From positions 7,449,501 through 7,513,500 of the forward strand of contig NC_058502.1 of the NCBI RefSeq assembly GCF_020382885.2: a stretch of DNA of 64,000 nucleotides, given 5' to 3'. Positions 25,029-36,300 of the stretch are shown in pieces (the first letter of the stretch is position 1; every line of letters starts with the position of its first letter). The stretch comes from Scatophagus argus (lineage: Eukaryota > Chordata > Actinopteri > Scatophagidae). Below the pieces are notes generated by a model. It did not search any database and was not told the origin of the DNA. It saw nothing but the letters and a program-made list of their open reading frames with translations. The position numbers and the translations under genes are program-made.

Positions 25029-26863
25029 GCTGTGTCCCACAGTCAAAGACAACCGCATTTGATATGAAAAACACTAACATGAGCAGCCGCACGTCTGAAA
25101 GGAGCTCGCCGAAAGAAAAACACCATCGCAGTTACTGGATTTAAATGCTACAGGACGGCACTGCCACACACTGCTCAGTCATCTGTTTGACTTTGTATTG
25201 CAGCTTGTAATTTATCATGTCGACAAATCCGAATCTGCTGGCTGTCTGTGCATTCATGTGTGTGCTCAAAATGGACAAATAGATGTCTGGACGGGCTGAC
25301 CGCCAGTTTGTTAATTACATTACTGACATTTGTACATTTGTGTTGTGAAAGAGCAGAGGCAACACTGAGTACCTAATTACATGGCATGCCTTGACTAAGC
25401 AATCACACGGTAGAATGACAGTATTGTACAGTACAAAAGTATTGTAGACAGACAGCGTGATCTACATGCAATGACAAACTGGATGGAAGGTAAAGATAAG
25501 GGGAAGAGAAAGATGACGTAACCAGACAAGACACAAAGAGATGATAAAGAGGGTGAAGGGAAGAAGTGGAGGAAAGTGTTGTAATGCACTGGAGGAGAGC
25601 GAGGGAGGGAAGGAGAGGAGCAAAGTGACTGTAGGAAGGATGGAGAAGTACAAAGTGTGTTTGTGAAAGATGGGAGGAGGTAATGCACTGTAAATGGGAC
25701 TTGAGAGTAATGGAGTAATGCATAAAAAATGGATCAGAAATGAGGGAAAGACTGAGAACAGAGGAAGGAGGGGGGGCTGAGAAAGCTGGAGGAACTGAGA
25801 AGAAGAGGAAATGCAAGAAAAAAGGTTTTGATGCTGCAAACCATTTCCTGCAGCCAACTCTGTAAATAGCGTCTCCGGCAATGATGCAGAACATTTGAAA
25901 CGCTTGACCTCCGTCAAGGTCAGCAAGCTTGCATCATGCAAGTTTGCTGACTTTTTGTACGTATGCAACGTCCTTAAAATGTGTTTGCTTGCCTTTGTCT
26001 TGTGTGTGATTTTGTGTGCGGTTTTGTTTGTGTTGGTGCTACAAGATCAATAAGAGGATATGAGTGTGGCCCGGGGTGAGTTCTTTGGTGTGCCTGGTTT
26101 CTCTGGACTAATTAGCCTTCAGATTTACCATGCCTGAAGGATGAGGGTGGAGAGAAAGACACTGGGAAGAAGATGAAGAAAGAGGGAGAGATTTCAGTGC
26201 TCAATATGAGATGCAGATTCATTGCAGACATGAGGCAAACAAGAACTGCTCGCTCTACATGCCGTGCAAAAAGAAAGTGCATCACCATAAATATGAAAAC
26301 AAGATGTTTTCATTCCATCAGATTTTCACTGAAAACTTTTGATAAAATGGAGTGGACCACTGGAGAGCTGCGGTTCCTCGTGATGCTGGGAGTGAAAAAC
26401 AAGTCTAAACTTTGAGAAAATATCAGGAAAACAAGCATGAGGAATGAATAAAAGTGGACTGTACTGGATTGTATTTGCTAAAGATGAGTGACCTGCGGAT
26501 CGACTGGCTGTTGGTCCTGCCTCTCGCTGTGCAAGAAAAAATAAAACAAAACACTTTGAATACAAAGTCCACCCCCATTTCCTCCACCCACAAACATCTC
26601 TCCTCAGTCGCTCCCTTCTTCCCCGGGGACTAGTCCCTTTATCCCAAAAAATAAATAAATAAAATGAGCTTTGGGGGCCACCCCTGAAGGTCCAGCATCT
26701 CCTCCTCCTCCTCCTCACCGCTGTTCTTTGTGTGTCTTCATACACCCCCCCTGCGTTAATAGATTCCCTCTCATTACCACTGGACCACCTCCTTCCTTCC
26801 CCCCAACCAAACACAGAGAGGGCAGTTGTAGATTGATCCACCTAATCCGAGTTTACCTCCTTG

Positions 26864-26864
<1 letters not shown>

Positions 26865-26925
<61 letters not shown>
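26865..26925. repeat. CA microsatellite (about 30 units)
   Basis: An uninterrupted CA run, the longest in the window, likely to be length-polymorphic. Confidence 0.95.
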
Positions 26926-26927
<2 letters not shown>

Positions 26928-28404
26928 TCACACTCCTACTGTCCTCTCCTGTCACACCCCATTTGGATATTAGAGGAGAGAGATATCTATCTGCCACCTA
27001 CCTCTCTAACCTTGTTCTCCCCACATCACTAATCGGTGATCTGATCTGTGACGGCTTGCTTGCATCTCTCTTGTTTCCTCTCTCTCTTTCTCTCTCTCTC
27101 TCTCACAGACATTTTGCACACACACACACACACACACACTCCCAAGGGACTCTGACAGCACAGGAGCAGATGGGCGACTGGTGATGACATGTTGTTAAAA
27201 ATAAAGATTCCTGTTAACCCGTTGTCAGCTAGCACGCCCTCCCTTCCTACCCCCCGTTTCATCTCATCTCTGTCAATCTCTCTCTCTGTTGCTTTCTCAC
27301 ACTGTCAGTCCCTCTTTCTCTCTTTCCTTTCACAACACTGTCCTTATAGGCTGTTACTCAGTACCAAAGCCAGCTAACCATGCCAGTGAAAGCATGCTTC
27401 AAGATGGTTGTCATAAGGATGCGCCCCAGCATTATGCATGGCTTGTAAGCAGACATCAATAATAGATAAAAAGGCCAGTTTTGCGGTTTCTGTTCATGCA
27501 ATTATGCCAAATGAAATTTTTACTCTCGCTTTCTGTCGCTTTCTGTGCGGATGGAGTTTGTCCGGTGACCGAATGCTGATAAATTATTAAATGGCAACAC
27601 AAGAGGAGAGGAGCTGTGGGATCAAAAGAAATATTCAGGCCAGTCACGATGGCAGTGAAACGGAGAGAGGTTGTTTGTGAGAGCTTATGAACGTGTGTCA
27701 TCCAAGCCTGCGCATCGATTCCACGTCAGCCAGATGTCCGACAGATGTCCAAAGTCTTAGGAAAATAGACTACGACGTGAGTCTCAAGTCAAATTCTTCC
27801 CTCCAGGAGAAAAAAAAAAACAGCATAAAACTTGTAAGAACAGCTCATACACAAAGTTGCATGTGTGCAGTAATGTCTCTAAGGTTAATCACCATCCAAT
27901 CTTCAAAAGCAGCAGGCGTATCGTGCTCTGCCAGACTGCCGACTTTCAGAACTTCTTAGGGGCTGTAAAGTGGGCCAGCGAATGGAGGGGGATACAGAGA
28001 GGAGGACTGGTGGCTTTGAAAGAGGGTCCAGTCGCTGTAAAGGGTCCTCACGCAATAAAAAGACCAGTTGTGGCCACAGAAGTGATACATTTATTAATAG
28101 CGCTCATGTGCCAGATTTTTTATTCCTCTTTGAAGTGATTTTGCAAGCTGACAGAGAGAGAGAGAGAGAGAGAGAGGACAGGAGGGTGAGGGGGGGTTGT
28201 ATCTCAAATTTTTAGCCTGCGGTCAGACAATATTCCCTCTGGGTGGAGTGGGTCCCATTCACAGCGACCTCAATAGCCCTACACTGAAGTACCTGGTGAA
28301 TGAGCGAGAAAAGGCTTCATCACAGAATGGACAGGGGAGTTAGTGCACAATGTGGCGGGCCTCTTTCTATTTTCCTGATTATATTGATTAAAGAGCTCAG
28401 GAGC

Positions 28405-28410
<6 letters not shown>

Positions 28411-28454
<44 letters not shown>
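28411..28454. repeat. GA microsatellite (22 units)
   Basis: An uninterrupted GA run in intergenic sequence. It generates long artificial Arg-Glu and Ser-Leu frames on the two strands. Confidence 0.95.
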
Positions 28455-28457
<3 letters not shown>

Positions 28458-28859
28458 GGCCCACCATTGTGTGGAGATGAGAGGACTGGGTGGGGTGGGA
28501 GAGCCACTGATATGAATGGCCATCACCCTCCAGTCCTCTGAGATCCACACTTGACCTATAGGTGGAGGACATAAAGCCTTCAGTACGGCTTTCCTGTATA
28601 TAGACTTACATATAGCCTGTGTCCAGTAGGTTTCCACTTCATTACAATATGCCCACACTATGGGGGCACAGGTTTTTAATGTCAACTCCACCTAGATGGG
28701 GATTCACTCTGAAACCAGTCCTCAGGCTCCAAATAAAAGCTACTTGGAGCAAAGTTCAGCAAGACTGAAATCACTTACAGAAAGGCTTATATGAGGAAAA
28801 AATATGCACAAAAGAGGAGGAAAGAAAACCAAAATAGGGATAGCAGTCTGTACAGTAAA

Positions 28860-29340
28860 CTACAGGAACTATTTCCTTTCCATATCAGTGCAGAGGGAAG
28901 TGTGCTTCTACTCATGGATGAGAGGCTGGTTATCTAAGCTGAAGAAGCCAGCGATCTGTGCAGCTCAGCCAAGGATGACGCCATCAGTGTTCATGACCTC
29001 CTCGTCTATGAGTAGATGCATGTTTCCTTCGGTGTGTAGCTTGCTAAAATAAATAGTTCATACATGAAACTGTTTGCAACTGTGGATTGTTTGGAGTAGC
29101 CAGGCCATAATTTCTGGAAAGAGACAATGCTGGTGAGTTTTTCAAATGTATGTGCTGAGGGGCTTTGAGCACAAAAGCAAAACGTTAGCTAGTTCCATTA
29201 TATAGGATAGAAGGCAGGCAAATGTTTGGCTGAAATATCCAAAACTCAGCAACTCAAAGAGTCTAGATGGATAAAGAGCCCAAGAGATAAGAAATAAAAT
29301 AAGTATTTTTGATTTGGGGGTGAACTGTCCCTTTACAATA
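28860..29340. repeat. probable old interspersed repeat block
   Basis: The segment contains stretches such as ACTCATGGATGAGAGGCTGG, GTTCATACATGAAACTGTTT and GGGTGAACTGTCCCTTTA. From memory these resemble dispersed repeats seen in many teleost genomes, the last being a frequent repeat end. No second copy is present in the window, so this rests on recollection only. Confidence 0.35.
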
Positions 29341-30299
29341 ATTGCAGAATTTTGCAAAAGAATCTGACAATTTTAACTACTCTTTAAATTAGGATGGAAT
29401 CAACCTTAGGGGTATTAATGAAATAATGAACTGAACAGAATGAAATTAATAAGTGATTTGTGTTCTAGCTTATGTATATCTATGTGTTATTACTGCAAAT
29501 AGGAGCGACACAAGGTATTTTGCTGCAGCAAACAGTTAACTCAGCAGTTGAATACCTGTAAAACATGTGGATGCATTTAACTATTATTTATGTACTTTAT
29601 TCTTATTTTCAAATTTTTATCAAAAATTTTTTTATCATACATCATACATCCATTCTCACTCTATTAATCTAATAGGGAAAAATAAAACAAAACATAGTAC
29701 AAAAGCGTTTCCTCTGCACTAGAAAATCCAGGTTTTCGCTTTCTATTTAACATGGTATATTTTTCTAATTAGTTTTAAAGGCAGTACACACCAAATATTT
29801 GCATAAATCCATTAGGTGTCTGATAGGCCGTTCTCCCATTCAAACATGTTCATTTAGAGGCAGTGGGAGCACCTGATCGGAGGAGCGATAAGGCACAAAG
29901 ACAGTGTAACCTCCAGCACGCAGTCAGCAGCTCTCCCCTCACACAGATCTTATCACACCAGCCGGAGAATGGTTAATGTATTTAACTTTTACATCACCTC
30001 CCCTTCCCCTAATGCTGCTCTTGACAACACACAGACACACACACACACACACACACACACTCTCTCTCTCTCATTTCTCATCACCACCCCCATTCAGCGA
30101 CCTCACCGCCAGCCCCCTCACAGTCACCCACTCGCTCCCTCACTCTCAGATTGCACATACAGATACACAAATACACACACACACACAGTCGCACATGAGC
30201 CCATTTGAATTGCAAGTGAGCTCTGTTCACTAACCAGAGGAGGTAAACAGAGGGAACAAGTGGAAAGAACAGGAGGTAGAGGGGGGGGGGAAGAGCGAG

Positions 30300-30768
30300 A
30301 AAACAAGAAGAGAAGTGGGCATATAGGCTTCACTGACCGGATGACATTCACACAGTGTTTAGCAGGACAAGACTCCACGTGTGAAGGACTGAGAGACGGA
30401 GAGAAAGAGTGAGGAGAGAGCGCCTTGGGGAGACTTGTACCACACCAGAGCTCTGTGGAGGTTGGGACAGCCCTGAGGGGACACCTGAGACCTAAGGAGA
30501 CACCTCCTGAAGTAGGGAGTGAGCAGCACCCCATGGGAAACGGAGTCAGAGGAACACCCGACAACAACCTGCTGTCGCTCCTCCTCTCCTCGCAACCGGC
30601 TCTCATCCCCTTCTCCTCCTCCTCCTCCTCTTCCTCCTCCTCCTCCTCCTCCATCCTCACTCCCTCTCTCATTTGATCCCATCCCTCACTCCGTGCGCAG
30701 GAGAGGGAGAGCGTGCGCTAAGAGAAGGTAAGGGGGATGCAAGCATGCATGTTGTTGTCCTTGCAGTG

Positions 30769-30814
<46 letters not shown>

Positions 30815-30882
30815 TATACGTCAGCATCTCAGATTTCAACTGGATGTGTAAGTCAGCAACTTGTTTCTTTGGATCAGTTCTT

Positions 30883-30933
<51 letters not shown>

Positions 30934-33290
30934 ATTTGTGTGGTCTCTGGAGGATTTTTTTTAGTAAAAGCTGAGACAGATGCAGGGCACTTTTCATTTG
31001 TTGCAGTATTGTTTTCATCTAGACAGAATCACATTTTTGCATGTTTAAAGGCTGTGCTTTTCTGTCTGTGCTGTCTGTGTGTTTGATTTCTGTCTGTGTC
31101 TGTCTGTTCTCTCTGACTACCAATGATTCCCTTGTCATTTGAAAGGAAAAGTATGACAGAAAAGTGTGACTGTGGAGCACACAGAGAGAGAGAGAGAGAG
31201 CAGACATGAAGTATGTATCAAGAACGGGATGATGGTGTACAAAGTCTGTGAGGGAGAAATACACAAGACAAGGAGAATGAAATGCAAGCACAGAGGGGCA
31301 ATGAAAGCAGACAGGAGAAGGGTTTATATATTCAAATGTGCGTGCAGCGAGGTAGAAAATCAACCGTAAAATCCTATCAAGACCCATGGTCAGTGCATGA
31401 TACCCCGCCATCATCTTGTCAACCCCCGCCATGAACCACAGGCCAGTTCTTTGCCCACAGAAGTTTGGGGGTGGGGGTTGGGGGGGGGCAACCGATCCTG
31501 CAGGGACCACACCATGCCATTTAATCTGTCCCTGCCCACAGATAACAGAAGGCAGATGGTCCTGCCAGAGCACAGGCAGATAGAAGATAGCTAATACAAT
31601 GTGCAGACAGATAGCACACAGCACTCAACCTGTCCCTCTGAAACTGAGCCTGCATCAACTTCTAAATAAGGGGGCCAAATGAAATGAAAAGCAGACCGAA
31701 AGAGAAGGACAGAAACAGAGAGAGACAGAGAGAGAGAGAAAGAGGGAGAGAAAGACAAACAGAGCAGGGTGGAAGTATCTTTAATTAAAACCCAAACAGA
31801 ATCCAGAATAAATGCAGTCACTTGACAGTCTGGGATAAACATAATGGAAAGAGGAAACTCATCTAAGAGAAAGGAAAAAAAGGAAAGAAGAAGAAGAGCT
31901 GAGCAGGGAGTGAGCGGAACCATCAAAGTCATGAGCTCCTGTGTTTAAAGGGGAGTGTGTATTTATTTATAGAGGGCGGCAGTTAAGTTCACCAGGCTCC
32001 CTCTCTCCGTAAGACCCAGCCTTTTTTGCCTTATGAAAATTCAATTGGCCATAATTTGCTGAGGAGCCGTATGCATATTTTATTAGCGGGTGCGTTTTGA
32101 AGAGACAAGCCCACCAAGCTTTTCGGTGTCTTCATCTTTATCAAGATTGAATGAGGCGGAGTGTGAGAAGGGCTGCGAGGTTGTGCAGCCGTCTGGTAAT
32201 ATGTGACACATTAGAACCCATTCGACACGGGGGCTAAAGTAAACACCAATCAGCTTCATGTGTCTGGCTAAAACACCGAAACAAATTCATTGCAACCTTG
32301 TTGCATGGCAGCAATGTTTTTTTTTTCTCTGATCCCAACCCTCATTTTTTTGCACTTTCTCCTCTTTTCCCCTCTCCGTCTCCTTGCCTCTAATTACTCC
32401 AGGATCCAACATCCTCCTCTTCTTGCTCTCCATTTCCACAGCCCTCCCTTCCCCAGCCTACCCTCCCTCTCCTCCTTCTCCCCCCATTTCAATCTGCCTC
32501 TCTCCCTCTGCATGTCTCTCAGTTAAAGCTTTATGGGTCGTTCACTCCCCTCTTTCTTTGCAAGGATAATGAGCAGGCTCCTCTGTGCGACTTTGTAGCC
32601 GTGCGACGGTTTGTGAGTTTGGATCTCGGAGCGTCCCGGGGCCCGAAAGACTCAGATGTACCTTCTGTAGCCGCCTTCACGGTTCCACTGCGATTATCAT
32701 CTGATCCATAGGGCACAGCACCAACATAATACACCTTGTTAGAGGAAGGCGGGGAGTGTGTTTGTGAAGACTGTGCGACTTTGAACAAATGTGTTTTCTC
32801 TGGGGGAAAGAGAAGAACAGTGAGACCTGTAATCATCCTATCCACTATCACTAAATCACAACCACACGCACGATCACACATCCATATATAAATACACACA
32901 TGAAAAAGGCAGGGGAAAGAAAACACTAATGGAGTGTGAAAGAAATGCCAGAAAAGACAGAAAGAAAACGAGATACAGAACAATCTGATGCAAGTTCCTC
33001 CTGTTAGGCACTGCGTTTATGTATGCTGATTGGATCTGACTGCATCAGAGCACCTCCAGGTGTTGTTTGTGTACCTCTCTCCACATCGCTATCACGTCAC
33101 TTTCTCCTGATAAAATGGCCCCCAATACCCATGATGAAAGATATTTGGAGAACAGATCCATTTGAACTCCCATACTAAAAATAGAAACGTAGATGTAAAG
33201 GCATCGACTTCAGAGTGATATTAGCAACCCACTTCACACTTTGAAAAGTCGTGCGATGGGTGATTTTTTTACAGTGAGTGTCAAGCTGTG

Positions 33291-33340
<50 letters not shown>

Positions 33341-36300
33341 CCCAGAGTAATATAGCATGGCAATTTCTTTCCCCTTGCATGAATAATTCTGTCTGAATAG
33401 GATAGGATGTTCCTTCATATCAATGAATCATCAGCTGCTACAGCTCTTTAGAGTCTGTGTGAATGGTACAGTAGAAATTTAACTAAGTGTGTGTTGAGTG
33501 CATGACTGCGGGTGTGTGTTTTGTTCATGGGCTCTGATTGATGGTCTTGACCTTTCCAGCAGAGTCTGGAAGATATCCAAGACCGGGTGACGAAGGAAGT
33601 GAAAGAGTGAACGAGACAGAGAGCAGGAAGCAGCGATGGCCCTGTCCCTGTCCTGGTACCTCAGTGCCGCTTTGGCGTTGTTTTGTGGCTCTTCGTGGCC
33701 CCAGGCGCACTCGGCCCTGGCGCCGGAGAATGAGGTGCCGCTTCGTCCGACTACATGGTTACCAGAAGGAAAGATCACCTCTGTAACTCTCCCCAAAGGA
33801 CGAACTCGCAGGTAGAGTGACAGACGGGGGGAAAACATATGAAGCAATTCATGTGGGCCTGAGCTGCAGTTGCTAACTATGATGTTTATGTTTCATCACT
33901 TTATGTTGAGATTTATTTTTTTAAGAAATGGATTAGTTGTCTTCTCAAGTGATTGTGGACTTGACTCCAGATTTGCACTGCAGAAGGCAAACAAAGACAA
34001 ACAGGATTTGGGCAGTGCTGTTCTTCACTGTCACAATATCCAGTAAACTACGATCTGTGAGAACACACCTAAGTCAGCATTTAGAAGTTATTCACTCAAT
34101 TTATTATTATTTGTACTCCTATGCAAAAGTGTTTAAGGGTCTAATTTTAATTACTTAATATACTGCTGGGTGTTTTGCGATTATCATACTTCCACCTATG
34201 ATAATGTGCCAGAATTTGTTTGTTGATTACATTTTATATTATTAATCAGAATACCTGAAAAGTAACTAAAGTTGTCCAACAAATGTTGGGGAGTAGAAAG
34301 CACAATATTTCCAACTGATGTGAGATGGAGTAGAAGTACAAGGTAGCAGGAAATTGAAATACTTAAGTACAAGTGCCTCAAAATTGTATTTTAGTATGGC
34401 AACTGAGTCGATGTAGGCCCACTTAGTTACTTTCGACCACTGGCTATGACAACATATGAAAAGTAATTATGAACAGAGAAGTAAAATTAATCAAGAATAC
34501 GAGACAATTAATCCAGAATACAAGACTGAGACTGTTCAGTTTCTATAAGAGGTAGTAGCCTGAATATTTAATAAACCTGCATGAACAGTGCAGCTGTATC
34601 TATATACTTAATCTATACCTGTGTGTTTATACAAAAAATATATAGAATTAAAATTAAGTTAAATAACATCCAGATTAAAATCCACTCAAATGAACACATT
34701 GGGAACACAGTGGTGTCAATGAAGGGCTACTTGAGCTCATCTGATGGGCCCGTGGGAGTGCGACAATACAACAGAAAAGGTTGGGAACCACTCCAGTGCA
34801 TATAAAGTCAGAAAATAATGAATAATGCCAGTGACAATTTAGCTGGGCCCTAGGTCTAAATTGTTTGTTTTGTTATAACAACAGTCTGAAATCCAAAAAA
34901 AAAAAAACCATACAGAGAAAGTCTGCAAATATTCACATTAGAGAAGCTGGAGCTGCAAATGTTTGCCATTTTTTGTTTGATAAATTAAATTTGATCTGGT
35001 CAAACTATGAAATAGAACAGCTCTTGACGATTGTCATCTTTGAACATGAGCATATGTCTTTGTATAGCCTAATGGTAAATATGTTCTGCTGGTAAAGAGA
35101 CTTAAATTAAGTTGAAACGTCAGTGTCAGCACAATCATTTCATGCGTTTCTAATGCAAGTCTGAAACAAAGTGGATCATCCCAATAAAACATGCTCGATT
35201 TGCATTTGGCCTTTAAAACAAGCTGTTGTGCAAAATAAATAATTACAACACACATCTGACTCTGAACAGTAAAGAAAGCGAAAGTTTTACCTCATTTTCA
35301 GATTTTGCTGAAGACCCGTGAATACATCTTTGATTTGCCCTTGTTTCCACTTCAATAACAAGTCAGCAGCCTTCCCCTCCAACCACCTTTTCAGACAGCA
35401 GCTGATTCCAGCACCACTGTAGAGAAAGCGAGAGGAAGTGGAGCCCATTTGGCCTGAACCTTACACAACAGTGCCAGTGCTCGCTTTCTGAAACTGCGAG
35501 CTGAAAATTGCAAAATGCATCTCCCTGTGTGCTGCAGTCTGTCCACCGGTGCGGTCATGCAGAACCACACGGCAAATAATGGAGAAAAAACACAAATTCA
35601 GAAATTAATCACTCTATTAAATAAGCTGCAAAGCGCCCTTGAGAATGTCAGTGTCGCACATCTGTTTGGAAACGACCGCCATCTGCACAGAATCATGAAT
35701 AATGATGCTTGTAAGGAAGGAGAGCAAATATTTATTGACAAATAACCATGCAGTTGTTTAATTTTCATGGGTCATAACTAGCTGTGAAGACATGTGAGGT
35801 AACAGAACAGTTTGGGTGTCAAGGAGACAGACTTCTTCTGTTCAAATGTCTTGGTGGAGGTGATCAGTTTGACTTATGAGTTAACAACCGCGACTATCTG
35901 AATTAAAATAAGACTAGATCACCGCAGTGTGAACGTTAAATGTCCTTTAACTGCCACTGAGCTGCCGTCTAATATGCAAATCCCTAAAACATCAGATCAC
36001 AAAAAACAACATAATAGTTTCTATGCTAGGCACGATTCCTGATGGTTACAGCAAACAGGCAGATATCCATCTGAAACTGCCAACGCGGCCTTATCGTGTG
36101 ATTCGCAGGTCACCTCTCCTGATCTCCTATCAAATGTCTGATCAGCATGTGGACAAAGGAAAGACGGTGACTGGCAGATGTTTGAAAGAGCTGCAAAGTT
36201 GAAATCTCCAGAGGAAAAAATTATAACCAGCCCACCGTATCAGCAGTCCATCCAACAAAATGAAAGAATGTTGTTCAGTATGCACTGGAAGACATCTTGT

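Larger units (their letters stand above)
25029..30300. other. intergenic region between the SPARC-family and NDNF-like genes
   Basis: About 5 kb without a supported gene. It may include the 3' UTR of the SPARC-family gene; the first clear downstream AATAAA is near 26447. It holds the long CA run at 26865-26925, TC/CA runs at about 27080-27140, GA runs near 28154-28177 and at 28411-28454, an old repeat block at about 28860-29340, and CA/TC runs at 30034-30072. The large minus-strand ORF at 26326-26841 looks spurious. Confidence 0.5.
30728..33558 (+). other. NDNF-like intron 1
   Basis: It contains two TG microsatellites (30771-30812, 30885-30930), GA-rich patches near 31183-31200 and 31715-31750, and the CA run at 33293-33339. 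A non-repetitive AT/GC-mixed block at about 32010-32250 could be a conserved non-coding element, but only a cross-species alignment could show that. No coding exon was recognised on either strand. Confidence 0.5.

Noticed and set aside
25395-25968. three overlapping minus-strand ORFs of 97-168 codons
   Set aside because: They are Ser/Leu/Pro-rich readings of a purine-rich stretch, open in all three frames because of composition.
26326-26841. 171-codon minus-strand ORF with an Arg run
   Set aside because: The Arg run comes from a TCC repeat. The frame has no similarity that I recognise and no neighbouring exons.
30124-30672. 182-codon minus-strand ORF with a Glu run
   Set aside because: The Glu run is the reverse of the TCC repeat, and the rest has no domain.
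31019-31624. 201-codon minus-strand ORF
   Set aside because: It lies in an intron, has no recognisable domain, is low complexity in part and shows no splice or codon support.
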